8,140 nucleotides of DNA from Ruminococcus sp. (lineage in GTDB: Bacteria > Bacillota > Clostridia > Oscillospirales > Ruminococcaceae), in contig NZ_DXUU01000077.1 in assembly GCF_019417665.1 (NCBI RefSeq), forward strand, positions 1-8,140, given 5' to 3'. The notes beneath the pieces were generated by a model. It was not told where the DNA came from. It saw nothing but the letters and a program-made list of their open reading frames with translations, and made no database searches. The position numbers and the translations under genes were made by a program. Positions 1 through 6,972 of the stretch are shown in pieces (position 1 is the first letter of the stretch; every line of letters starts with the position of its first letter).

Positions 1-234
1 TTAACTGCTGCCAGTACGATGGTCTTTTATTCCCTTGATTACAGCATGAGCAACTTTGAACAGGCAAAGGCTCGTATTCACAGAGCCGGGCAAAAGGAAA
101 ACTGTCACTACATTTACCTTGTTTGCAAAAACACCGTTGATCGCAAAGTGCTGTATGCACTGAGAAAGAAAATTAACCTTGCCAAAATGCTAGTTGATGA
201 TTACCGTAAGGGCAGAAATCCTTTCAAAACCTGA
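1..234 (+). CDS. SNF2-family DNA helicase/ATPase, C-terminal end only (5' truncated by window)
   Basis: The reading frame is open from base 1 and stops at 232-234, so only about 77 C-terminal residues are present; the ATG at 19 is internal, not the start. The visible part matches the end of the second RecA-like lobe of SNF2/Rad54-type translocases: LTAAST (motif V region) is followed by EQAKARIHRAGQ (motif VI, residues 20-31 counted from base 1), with the two arginines that contact ATP across the domain cleft, and then the usual conserved tail before the end. Family knowledge: phage SNF2 proteins are dsDNA translocases found with replication and recombination genes; strand separation is not a given. 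The catalytic first lobe lies upstream of the window. It is the first gene of a co-directional cluster, with the next start 55 bases on. Family assignment is secure; the exact role is inferred. Confidence 0.88.
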   Translation, partial: LTAASTMVFYSLDYSMSNFEQAKARIHRAGQKENCHYIYLVCKNTVDRKVLYALRKKINLAKMLVDDYRKGRNPFKT

Positions 235-289
235 GATTTCCGAAAGGGGGTTGAATTTCTCGGTAGTAAGTGAAAGGAGGTAGTCACCG

Positions 290-700
290 ATGGAAAATAC
301 AAAAATTTTTGAAATGGCTGACAGGCTCAAGACTCTGCAGGAACAGAAGAAAGACCTCGAAGCACAGACCAAGGCCCTGGGTGCGGAGATAGCAGAACTT
401 GACCTGCAGTTATCCGATGCCATGACAGAAGCCGAACTTGACCGTTTTTCCCGTAACGGCAGCACATTCTATCTGAAGAGCAGACTGTATGCATCACCGG
501 CGTCCGGTCGCAAGGACGAGATGATGCAGGCGCTGAAAGAAAACGGATATGGCAGTCTAGTTACGGAAACGGTCAATGCCAACACCCTCGCATCCTTTAT
601 TAAGGAACAGCGTGAAATCACCGGCGAGGAAGTTCCGGCATGGCTTGGTGATACCGTCAGCACTTATGAAAAAGTGTCAGTCGGCATCCGCAAATCATAG
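290..700 (+). CDS. Coiled-coil phage protein of unknown function
   Basis: 136 residues. The start is set by AAAGGAGGT at 273-281, eight bases upstream of the ATG. Residues ~5-50 form a charged, Leu/Ala-rich heptad-like region (MADRLKTLQEQKKDLEAQ and onward) that should be a coiled coil. The rest is a compact domain with a segment around FYLKSRLYASP (about 60-70) and VNANTLASFIKEQ (about 94-106), ending near KVSVGIRKS. It resembles, from memory, a conserved small protein of clostridial phages that sits directly before the four-cysteine protein and DNA polymerase. It is not a clear match to the Siphovirus Gp157 family despite similar size and position. No enzymatic motif, signal peptide or membrane segment is visible. 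Its place between a helicase and polymerase genes suggests a replication or recombination accessory role, but this is guilt by association. Confidence 0.8.
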   Translation: MENTKIFEMADRLKTLQEQKKDLEAQTKALGAEIAELDLQLSDAMTEAELDRFSRNGSTFYLKSRLYASPASGRKDEMMQALKENGYGSLVTETVNANTLASFIKEQREITGEEVPAWLGDTVSTYEKVSVGIRKS

Positions 701-771
701 GTGCATGGATATTACAGCACCGCAGCAACGCAAAATCATAAATTATTACATTTCACAGGAGGGCATAGATC

Positions 772-1521
772 ATGTCAGATAAGAATAATAACGAACTCAC
801 AGTGACCGAAGGATTCGCTGTATTGGCAAACCAGGATGTATTGAATGAGGCATTGGCAGATGATTGCCAGGGACTTGAGTTTTCATTTGACCGTGTAAAG
901 CTACCAACAGGCGGCGGTACGGCATTCGAAATTCCGTCTGCCGAAGGCGAGGAGTCTGAGATGGCAAAGGACATCACCGGAGTCATTGTGTATAACCACC
1001 CGGCATTCGCCTATTACCACGACAAGTATAACGGTGGGAACAATCCTCCCGATTGCGGCTCTTTTGATGGAGTGATGGGTATCGGCAATCCCGGTGGGAA
1101 TTGTGCCGGCTGTCCCTATAACAAATTTGGCAGCGGTGATGGACAGAGCAAGCTGTGCAAGAACAAGCGTATGCTCTACATCCTGCGTGAGGGCGAACTG
1201 TTTCCGATTACCATTTCCCTGCCGACAGGGTCACTGAAGTCTTTTACAAATTATGTGAAGAGTCAACTTTCCCGTGGACGCAAGCTGAATCAGGTGGTCA
1301 CAAAAATCACGCTGAAAAAGGCTACAAACGCATCCGGCATCGCATTCTCCCAGGCTGTCTTTGCTTTCGTGCGTATGCTAACGGCGGAGGAACGCACAGC
1401 AGTGGCAGGTGTAACGGAAACGGTCAAGGCATATGCAGCCAAACTTACCCCTGCATCTCTCATTGATGATGAGCCAGTGGTTGATCCGGAAACGGGAGAA
1501 ATTATTGAACCTTTGAAGTAA
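772..1521 (+). CDS. Four-cysteine (probable zinc-binding) phage protein, candidate ssDNA-binding protein
   Basis: 249 residues. AGGAGGG at 757-763 lies eight bases before the ATG. The central block has C95, C111, C114 and C129 in the pattern C-x15-C-x2-CP-x13-CK, which looks like a structural zinc site. It is followed by a region rich in predicted beta strands (LYILREGELFPITISLP, then FTNYVKSQLSRGRKLNQVVTKITLK), as expected for an OB-like or similar nucleic-acid-binding fold. The C-terminus from residue 231 is acidic (IDDEPVVDPETGEIIE), reminiscent of the acidic tails of single-stranded DNA-binding proteins, although it ends in PLK. No recognised SSB, RecT, Erf or DUF2815 protein is otherwise encoded in the window, and this gene sits in the slot directly before DNA polymerase where such proteins are often found. 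Seen: cysteines, acidic tail, context. Inferred: ssDNA binding. It could also be a recombination mediator or an unrelated zinc protein. Confidence 0.78.
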   Translation: MSDKNNNELTVTEGFAVLANQDVLNEALADDCQGLEFSFDRVKLPTGGGTAFEIPSAEGEESEMAKDITGVIVYNHPAFAYYHDKYNGGNNPPDCGSFDGVMGIGNPGGNCAGCPYNKFGSGDGQSKLCKNKRMLYILREGELFPITISLPTGSLKSFTNYVKSQLSRGRKLNQVVTKITLKKATNASGIAFSQAVFAFVRMLTAEERTAVAGVTETVKAYAAKLTPASLIDDEPVVDPETGEIIEPLK

Positions 1522-1544
1522 GAAAACTAAATACAGAGAACACC

Positions 1545-1592
1545 GGAATGCCCGGATGGGTATAATGCTCCTCCGGGTTATTCCCGTAGGAG
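1545..1592 (+). promoter_or_regulatory. Leader of the DNA polymerase gene with two competing hairpins, one hiding the ribosome binding site
   Basis: The 80-base gap before the polymerase gene can form two exclusive RNA structures. Hairpin 1 pairs 1545-1560 with 1568-1584 (about 15 pairs, one mismatch at 1557/1571, one bulged T at 1579, loop TATAATG). Hairpin 2 pairs CTCCT (1568-1572) with AGGAG (1588-1592) and CGGG (1574-1577) with CCCG (1583-1586), loop TTATT. The AGGAGA at 1588-1593 is the ribosome binding site for the ATG at 1602, so hairpin 2 would block translation and hairpin 1 would leave it free. A five-codon ORF (MPGWV, 1548-1565) starts inside hairpin 1. The pairing is read directly from sequence; the regulatory role is inferred. 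No U-run follows, so it is not a terminator. Confidence 0.5.
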
Positions 1593-1601
1593 AGAATATA
1601 C

Positions 1602-3527
1602 ATGAATACAGAATATAAATGTGTGACCACAGTAGAGGGTATTAAGGAATATATCGGGAACAGTCCACTGGTGGCATTTGACTTTGAAACAGCACCCGAT
1701 GATCCATACCGTGAAGAAGATAAAGCGGCACTCGACCCGGCAAAGGCGCATATTGTCGGCTGCTCCTTCTCTATTAAGGAAGGAACGGGCATCTATGTTC
1801 CTGTTGCCCATCGTGTCGGTAACAATATAGATAAAGATGCTTTCTTTTCCTTTCTGGCGGCATTTCTTACAAATACTGCAATGATAAAAATTGCCCACAA
1901 CATTGCCTTTGAATCCTTGATGGCGTATGCGAAGGGCATCATTATCCAGGCTCCCGTGTACGACACAATCTGTGCGTCACAAATGAGCCTGAAAAGCACC
2001 TACGAATTCCGCAAGCTGAATGAGAGCGGTTTGAAAAAGTTGGCAGCAGAACTGCTCGGAGAACCATTGCCGTCTTTTTCAAGTGTAACAGACGGAAAGC
2101 ACTTTGACGAACTGGATGCGCAGGATGTGGAAACCGTCCGCTATGGTGCTGCTGACTCGGACTTTGCTCTGCGACTCTATCACAAGTTTAACGACTGGTT
2201 TGATCGCTACCTTCCAAAGCACAGGTACATTGTGGAGAAAATTGAGAGTCCGACTGCTGTATATCTTGGCATCATGAAATGCAACGGTATTCCTGTAAAT
2301 CTGTCGCTTATGCAGGAGCGTAAGGCTGAAGCTGAAGCGGAGATGGAGCGTGTCCGTAAGGAAATCGAATTCATCATTGGTGATGTGAATATCGGAGCTA
2401 ACTGTTCCACCCAGGCGTTCAAAAATTATCTGTATAAAGACCTGGGGCTTCCCATTCTCAAAACCACAGAAACCAATCGTGAGGCAGCAGACGATATGAC
2501 GATGACGCTCTTGAAAGAATGGTGTGATAAGAATCGTCCGGAACTTTCAAAGCTGTTTACGTTGGTGCAGGAATATCGTAAGTGGGGCAAAATCAAGTCC
2601 ACTTATATTGACGGTTATTTAAAATATTTGAATCCTGTGACGGGCTGCATCCATCCGGATATGTTCGCACTTTCAACTGATACAGGCAGGATGAATTGCC
2701 GAAACCCCAATGCCCAGAATATGCCTCGTAAGACCAATGATCCGATTGGCGTACGCAATTTTATCAAAGCACCGGACGGACATCTGATTCTGTCACTGGA
2801 CTTTTCACAGATTGAACTGCGTGTGGGAGCATTTTACTGCCGTGACCCGAAGATGCTGGATACCTATCGAAATAATGGTGATATCCATGCGGCTACCACC
2901 AGCGTTATTTTCGGTGTAAGCTATGAAGAAGCACAGGACAAGCACTCTGAAAATTATAAGGAACACAGAACAATTGCAAAAAATGTGAATTTCGGGACTT
3001 TCTATGGATTGTTTCCGAGAGGGCTGCAGAAAACGCTAAAATTCAAGGCGGGAGTTGAAAAATCCGTTAGTGAGTGTGAGGACATTCTTTTCAATCTCAA
3101 GCACGGATACAAAGGTCTGACTGCATGGCAGGAAGAAACAAAGGCAGATGCTGCAAGACGGATGTATTCCGAAACATGGCTTGGCAGACGCAGGTATCTT
3201 CCCAATATTAATTCTGATAACTGGGGGCAGAAGTCCTTTGCAGAACGCTGTGCGCTGAATACACCGATTCAGGGAACGGCGGCAGATATTCTGAAACTCG
3301 CCATTGCCAGGATACTGGCAGGACTGCCTGAGCGTGATTGGTTGAAGCCCATTCTTCAGATACACGATGAACTGACCTTCATTATCCCGGAGGACAAGTT
3401 GCTGGAGGCTGTGACCTTTATCCGTGCCTGCATGGAAGAAAAGCCTTTCCCGGAGTTTGACCTTCCGCTGATTGCAGAGGCATCTGCGGGACCGACCTTT
3501 GGAATGATGGAAGAACTGGAGGACTAA
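1602..3527 (+). CDS. Family A DNA polymerase (PolA-like) with 3'-5' exonuclease domain
   Basis: 641 residues, the size of phage PolA proteins lacking the 5'-3' exonuclease domain. The ribosome binding site is AGGAGA at 1588-1593, eight bases upstream. The N-terminal DnaQ-like proofreading domain (~20-195) shows ExoI FDFET (D27, E29), ExoII HNIAFE (N100, with E104 where E. coli Pol I has D424) and ExoIII YGAAD (Y181, D185). The polymerase domain shows motif A SLDFSQIE (D400), motif B RTIAKNVNFGTFYG (R456, K460, F464, Y468) and motif C QIHDE (H588, D589, E590), so all key catalytic residues are present. F464 at the O-helix selectivity position matches E. coli F762 rather than the T7 tyrosine. 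The stop is four bases before the next start, implying one transcript. Expected to be the replicative polymerase of the element. Confidence 0.96.
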   Translation: MNTEYKCVTTVEGIKEYIGNSPLVAFDFETAPDDPYREEDKAALDPAKAHIVGCSFSIKEGTGIYVPVAHRVGNNIDKDAFFSFLAAFLTNTAMIKIAHNIAFESLMAYAKGIIIQAPVYDTICASQMSLKSTYEFRKLNESGLKKLAAELLGEPLPSFSSVTDGKHFDELDAQDVETVRYGAADSDFALRLYHKFNDWFDRYLPKHRYIVEKIESPTAVYLGIMKCNGIPVNLSLMQERKAEAEAEMERVRKEIEFIIGDVNIGANCSTQAFKNYLYKDLGLPILKTTETNREAADDMTMTLLKEWCDKNRPELSKLFTLVQEYRKWGKIKSTYIDGYLKYLNPVTGCIHPDMFALSTDTGRMNCRNPNAQNMPRKTNDPIGVRNFIKAPDGHLILSLDFSQIELRVGAFYCRDPKMLDTYRNNGDIHAATTSVIFGVSYEEAQDKHSENYKEHRTIAKNVNFGTFYGLFPRGLQKTLKFKAGVEKSVSECEDILFNLKHGYKGLTAWQEETKADAARRMYSETWLGRRRYLPNINSDNWGQKSFAERCALNTPIQGTAADILKLAIARILAGLPERDWLKPILQIHDELTFIIPEDKLLEAVTFIRACMEEKPFPEFDLPLIAEASAGPTFGMMEELED

Positions 3528-3530
3528 CAT

Positions 3531-3950
3531 ATGTACAAAAACAGCGAGGGCTATAGCAGTCCGACAGAGGGCATGGCAATCAGCCATGTCATGAAAGAAT
3601 ACAGACAGCAGCAGAAGAAACGGTATGCAGATAAAAACCGCAGAAAAGTATATGTGGCATCAAAGTATAGCGGAGATGTGAATGCAAATGTTACGGCAGC
3701 GATTGGATACTGCCGCCGAGTGATTCGTGAAGGATATATGCCGGTAGCCAGCCATCTTTTATACCCGCAGATGCTGGATGACAATATTCCTGCCGAGCGT
3801 GAACTGGGGCTGCTGTTCGGTCTTGCGCTTCTTCGTATGTGCGATGAAGTATGGGTATTTGGAACGGTGACACCAGGTGTTGCCAGCGAAATTGAAGAAG
3901 CAAAGAAACTGAAGAAACAGATCAGATATTTTGAGGAGGCGGAAACATGA
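3531..3950 (+). CDS. DUF4406-like protein (nucleoside deoxyribosyltransferase-like fold) with N-terminal extension
   Basis: 139 residues. GGAGGA at 3518-3523, inside the end of the polymerase gene, is seven bases before the ATG; an internal ATG at 3573 has a poorer site. Residues ~39-130 match the DUF4406-type Rossmann-like domain related to nucleoside 2-deoxyribosyltransferases: VYVASKYSGD (40-49), then GYMPVASHLLYPQ (69-80), DEVWVFG (105-111) and a C-terminal GVASEIEEA whose E120 lies about where the catalytic glutamate of the transferase family lies. The first ~38 residues (NSEGYSSPTEGMAI, then a basic Lys/Arg/Gln-rich stretch) are not part of that domain and may be a separate module. Substrate is unknown: nucleotide salvage, handling of modified nucleotides or a nucleotide-sensing role are all possible. 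It overlaps the primase gene by the ATGA at 3947-3950, suggesting translational coupling. Confidence 0.82.
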   Translation: MYKNSEGYSSPTEGMAISHVMKEYRQQQKKRYADKNRRKVYVASKYSGDVNANVTAAIGYCRRVIREGYMPVASHLLYPQMLDDNIPAERELGLLFGLALLRMCDEVWVFGTVTPGVASEIEEAKKLKKQIRYFEEAET

Positions 3951-6436
3951 ATGTGACAGTAACCGATGTACTTGGCTCTCTTTTCAATCCGACCGATATC
4001 GTTTGCTTTCGTGTATTCGATGATAAAAAAAGCGGCGTATTTCAGGGAACGAAGCTGTCCTGTGAGTGCGGAAAGTACAAAAGCATTGAAGAAACACTGA
4101 AAAAACACAATGCCATGAACCGCGGCATCTTTTTCGTAGTCAACTACGGCGGGCAGGACGATAATTCGATTACAAGAATCAATGCGCAGTTCGTGGAGAT
4201 GGACAATGACAGCTTTGAGGATCAGCAAAAGAAAATCGATGCGTTCCCACTCCCTCCCTCTATGGTCATAAAAACGCAGAAATCATATCATGTGTACTGG
4301 TTTATGGATTCGAGTGCAAAAGTGGAGCTATTTCGCAGGATTCAGACGCAGCTTGTAAAGCAGTTTGACGGTGATCCGATGTGTGTCAATGAATCAAGGG
4401 TCATGAGGCTTCCGGGATTTATGCACTGTAAAAAGGACACCCCGGTTGAAGTGACCTGCGTCAGTTTCCACCCTGAACGCAAATATACACAGGAACAACT
4501 GTCTGATGTTTTGCCGGAAATAGATCTTACCCCCGTGGAGCATAAGAGCGGTGCAGAGAAAGGCATCGACCAGGTGATGCGTTCGTGTGTTTTCCTGCAG
4601 CACTGCCGTGATGATGCCGCCTCTCTGTCTGAGCATGACTGGTATGCCATGATTACAAACCTTGCTCCTTTTGAGGGCGGTACGAAGTTGATTCACATGC
4701 TGTCTGCACCCTATCCCAGATACAATGAGGGCAACACACAGAAGAAAATCAATCATTTTCTGGAGAGTGGTACGAATCCGATCACCTGCAAAACCATCTG
4801 TGAAAAAGGATTCAAGTGTCCGAAGTTCGCAGCCGGAGAATGCCCGGTAAAGGCTCCTGCCGCATGGTGCTATCAACCGATGAGCGCAGAGGTGCTGCTT
4901 GATGTGCTGCACAGTATTCCCGTAACGGGAGAAGCTATCAAAGACTTGCAAGCGGCGAAACAGTTTGTGCTAAATTATCTGTACAACCAGGATATGGTGA
5001 CGGCAGATGTAATCATCAATTCCGAAATTCGTGACCATTTTAAACTGAAGGCATCGTTTCTGAAATCTCTGAATGCTGTATTTAAGGATACCAGCAAAGC
5101 ATATCAGGCAAGTAAAAACGCCAAGAGAGCCAAGGCAGGTACAGCGATTCCGGATTGGTATGAACCGAATGACAAAGGACTACGTTTTCTACCCGGGGTG
5201 CTGGCAAAAACGATGTCGGAGGAACAGCAAGTTTTTTACTCTGCAGAACAGCATTTCAGCTATCGTGGCGGTGTGTATGTCGAACTTTCTGAAATGGAAG
5301 CACAGCGTCTGGTGCAGGAGAAAATGCTGGTGCGTGAAACGAAGATGAGTCAGATCATTGATGCAGAGAAACAGTGGCGTCTTCTGGTTCAGCGGGATAT
5401 CCGGGAACTGAATGCCAATCCCTATATCATCAATGTCCGCAACGGCTTATACAACGTGCTTGAGGATACATTGACGGAACATACACCAGATTATTATTCT
5501 ACGGTACAGCTGAATGTTACCTATGACAAAACGGCAGACTGCCCGAGGTTCAAAAAGTTTCTGGAAGAGTCAATGGGTGGTGATATGGAACAGGTAGCTC
5601 TGATACAAGAAATGCTTGGATATTTTCTTATTCCTGTCAACTCGGCTCAGAAATGCTTTGTTATCGTAGGTGCTGCAGGTGCAGGAAAGTCAGTGCTGCT
5701 CCGTGTGCTGAACGATGTGCTGTTGGGAAAGCAGAATGTTTCTAACGTATCTTGGCAGGCACTGAATGAGCGGTTCAAGACCGCAGAGCTTTTCGGTAAG
5801 CTGGCAAATATCTTTGCTGACCTGCCGACAAAGAATATTGATGACAACGGCATATTCAAGGCTCTTGTGGGTGAGGACTATCTGACCGTAGAGAAAAAGA
5901 ATAAAAACCCGTTCTCTTTTCAGTCCAGTGCAAGGCTTCTGTTCTCCTGCAACAGTATTCCGAAAAACTACGGTGATCGCTCGGAGGGCTTTTACCGCAG
6001 ACTCATCATTATTCGGTTCAATCATACTGTGCCGCAGGACAAGCGTGACCCGGAACTGTTGGAAAAGTTCCGCTTGGAGGCAGACGGTATTTTCCTGTTT
6101 GCCTTAGAGGGTTTGCGCAGACTGATGAATAATCACTATGTGTTCTCAGAAACGCAGGTCAATGCGGACGAACTGCAGCAGTATCGTGAGGAGTCGGATT
6201 CCGTGTTGTCATTCGTGAAGGAATATTGTGAATTGGATGCGGGATACAGTGCTGGGTCAACGGAGATATTTAACGCATATAAGGGATATTGCGAGGAATG
6301 TGGCTTGAAACCGTACTCACAGAAAAGCTTTGTGCAACAAATCACTGCAACATTTCCGGAAGTGACAAGGGACATTGACCGTGTGGCGAAAAGGCGCATA
6401 CTGTCCGGAATCAGGCTTGGCGAGGTGCTTGGATAA
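3947..6436 (+). CDS. Replicative primase-helicase: RepB-type AEP primase fused to SF3 (D5/P4-like) helicase
   Basis: 829 residues. GAGGAGG at 3933-3939 lies seven bases before the ATG. The N-terminal primase (~15-190) has the archaeo-eukaryotic primase pattern: acidic motif FVEMDND (82-88), YHVYWFM (114-120) with H115 and basic motif RVMRLPGFMH (151-160). A middle region has C281, C285, C291 and C299, a probable zinc knuckle. The C-terminal SF3 helicase has Walker A GAAGAGKS (575-582), Walker B NIFADLP with D625, motif C LLFSCNS with N669 and arginines at 684-685, preceded by a D5_N-like region. This is the domain order of P4-family phage/plasmid primases, which open an origin, unwind DNA and make primers. 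The candidate origin lies directly downstream, an arrangement common for such replicons. All diagnostic motifs are intact. Confidence 0.94.
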   Translation: MNVTVTDVLGSLFNPTDIVCFRVFDDKKSGVFQGTKLSCECGKYKSIEETLKKHNAMNRGIFFVVNYGGQDDNSITRINAQFVEMDNDSFEDQQKKIDAFPLPPSMVIKTQKSYHVYWFMDSSAKVELFRRIQTQLVKQFDGDPMCVNESRVMRLPGFMHCKKDTPVEVTCVSFHPERKYTQEQLSDVLPEIDLTPVEHKSGAEKGIDQVMRSCVFLQHCRDDAASLSEHDWYAMITNLAPFEGGTKLIHMLSAPYPRYNEGNTQKKINHFLESGTNPITCKTICEKGFKCPKFAAGECPVKAPAAWCYQPMSAEVLLDVLHSIPVTGEAIKDLQAAKQFVLNYLYNQDMVTADVIINSEIRDHFKLKASFLKSLNAVFKDTSKAYQASKNAKRAKAGTAIPDWYEPNDKGLRFLPGVLAKTMSEEQQVFYSAEQHFSYRGGVYVELSEMEAQRLVQEKMLVRETKMSQIIDAEKQWRLLVQRDIRELNANPYIINVRNGLYNVLEDTLTEHTPDYYSTVQLNVTYDKTADCPRFKKFLEESMGGDMEQVALIQEMLGYFLIPVNSAQKCFVIVGAAGAGKSVLLRVLNDVLLGKQNVSNVSWQALNERFKTAELFGKLANIFADLPTKNIDDNGIFKALVGEDYLTVEKKNKNPFSFQSSARLLFSCNSIPKNYGDRSEGFYRRLIIIRFNHTVPQDKRDPELLEKFRLEADGIFLFALEGLRRLMNNHYVFSETQVNADELQQYREESDSVLSFVKEYCELDAGYSAGSTEIFNAYKGYCEECGLKPYSQKSFVQQITATFPEVTRDIDRVAKRRILSGIRLGEVLG

Positions 6437-6467
6437 TGGCCTCCCGGAGTGCTTGCTGCACCCATCA

Positions 6468-6628
6468 TTGGAACACGAGAACACGTTGGAACACCAAATT
6501 CCTATCTCTCTATATATAATACATATTTTTATATACACTCATTTTTTTTCTATAAAAAATACAGTAATATGGGATTTCTGGTGTTCCATGTGTTCCAAGT
6601 GTTGAAAATACGGAGGTTTTTGGAACAG
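6468..6628. other. Candidate replication origin: AT-rich core flanked by inverted TTGGAACAC iterons
   Basis: Between the primase-helicase and nuclease genes, copies of TTGGAACAC lie at 6468-6476 and 6486-6494 with a degenerate GAGAACACG between them (6477-6485). In the opposite orientation GTGTTCC lies at 6581-6587 and GTGTTCCAA at 6590-6598, followed by a weak GTGTT at 6599-6603. TGGAACACCA (6487-6496) and TGGTGTTCCA (6579-6588) are perfect inverted repeats. Another TTGGAACA at 6620-6627 touches the start of the next gene. The enclosed stretch (about 6497-6578) is roughly 80% A+T with alternating TA runs and T8 and A6 tracts, as in a DNA unwinding element. Seen: repeats and composition. Inferred: origin function and binding by the adjacent primase-helicase. 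An alternative is an operator controlling the nuclease gene. Confidence 0.62.
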
Positions 6629-6913
6629 ATGAAAGAAACCGATATTGTGAAAGCAATTATGAAGTACCTTCGAACCGTGCCGGGATGCTTCTGCTGGAAA
6701 GAACACGGTGGAATGTACGGGACGGCAGGCATACCCGATATCATTGCCTGCATTGATGGCCACTTCTTCGGTTTCGAGGTAAAGACCGATATTGGAAAAC
6801 CTACGAAGCTGCAAGAGGCAACTATCCGTAAAATCCTCGCAGCGGGCGGCACTGCATTGGTGGTACGTTCGGTGGATGAGGTGCGAACCGCAATAACAGG
6901 TTCTCTGCACTGA
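6629..6913 (+). CDS. VRR-NUC domain nuclease (PD-(D/E)XK fold)
   Basis: 94 residues from the ATG at 6629. GGAGG at 6612-6616 is twelve bases upstream, somewhat far, but the in-frame TTG at 6620 is too close to it and a GTG at 6449 would force translation through the iteron/AT-rich region. The protein is almost all domain: GTAGIPDIIA (31-40) with D37, GFEVKTD (48-54) with E50 and K52, and Q62 in KLQEATIRKIL, then VVRSVDEV near the end. This is the stand-alone virus-type replication-repair nuclease. Relatives act on branched DNA, including Holliday-junction cleavage by phage homologues, fitting resolution of replication or recombination intermediates before packaging. The small size is normal for phage members. 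Confidence 0.9.
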   Translation: MKETDIVKAIMKYLRTVPGCFCWKEHGGMYGTAGIPDIIACIDGHFFGFEVKTDIGKPTKLQEATIRKILAAGGTALVVRSVDEVRTAITGSLH

Positions 6914-6919
6914 TACAAA

Positions 6920-6944
6920 GAAACGCTGTTTCATCGCAACGATG
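6920..6944. repeat. Two adjacent 13-base hyphenated palindromes
   Basis: In the 59-base gap after the nuclease gene, GAAAC-gct-GTTTC (6920-6932) and CATCG-caa-CGATG (6932-6944) are both perfect 5-base inverted repeats with 3-base centres, sharing one base. They could be two small RNA hairpins or protein half-sites. No U-run follows, so they do not look like a terminator. The next gene's ribosome binding site (GGAGG, 6961-6965) starts 16 bases later and is not covered. Confidence 0.45.
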
Positions 6945-6972
6945 CTTATTTCTGAAAAATGGAGGAACGCAT

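Noticed and set aside
261..289. Possible small hairpin around the ribosome binding site of the coiled-coil gene
   Set aside because: Only four contiguous pairs in either fold, with mismatches; not distinguishable from chance.
705..782. 25-codon ORF (MDITAPQQ...) overlapping the start of the Cys4 gene
   Set aside because: Weak ribosome binding site and no recognisable features; probably chance.
1561..1566. TATAAT as a -10 box of a promoter for the polymerase gene
   Set aside because: No -35 hexamer at 16-18 bases and the TG is one base out of extended -10 register; the bases also form the loop of hairpin 1. A start near 1573 would cut the leader structures apart.
3036..3587. Minus-strand ORF of 183 codons across the 3' end of the polymerase gene
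   Set aside because: Antisense to conserved polymerase motifs B and C, which explain the sequence; composition shows no protein family.
3551..4228. Long minus-strand ORF of 225 codons
   Set aside because: Shadow of the DUF4406-like and primase genes; no ribosome binding site, no recognisable domain, and opposite to every supported gene.
4394..4951. Minus-strand ORF of 185 codons inside the primase gene
   Set aside because: Lies opposite conserved primase and zinc-knuckle coding sequence; no ribosome binding site or domain.
6441..6461. GTGC-TTGCT-GCAC hairpin after the primase gene as a terminator
   Set aside because: A four-pair stem with no following U-run; downstream genes appear to belong to the same transcription unit.
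6449..6628. 60-residue N-terminal extension of the VRR-NUC protein from a GTG at 6449
   Set aside because: It would translate the iterons and the AT-rich core into low-complexity sequence, has no ribosome binding site, and the domain is complete from the ATG at 6629.
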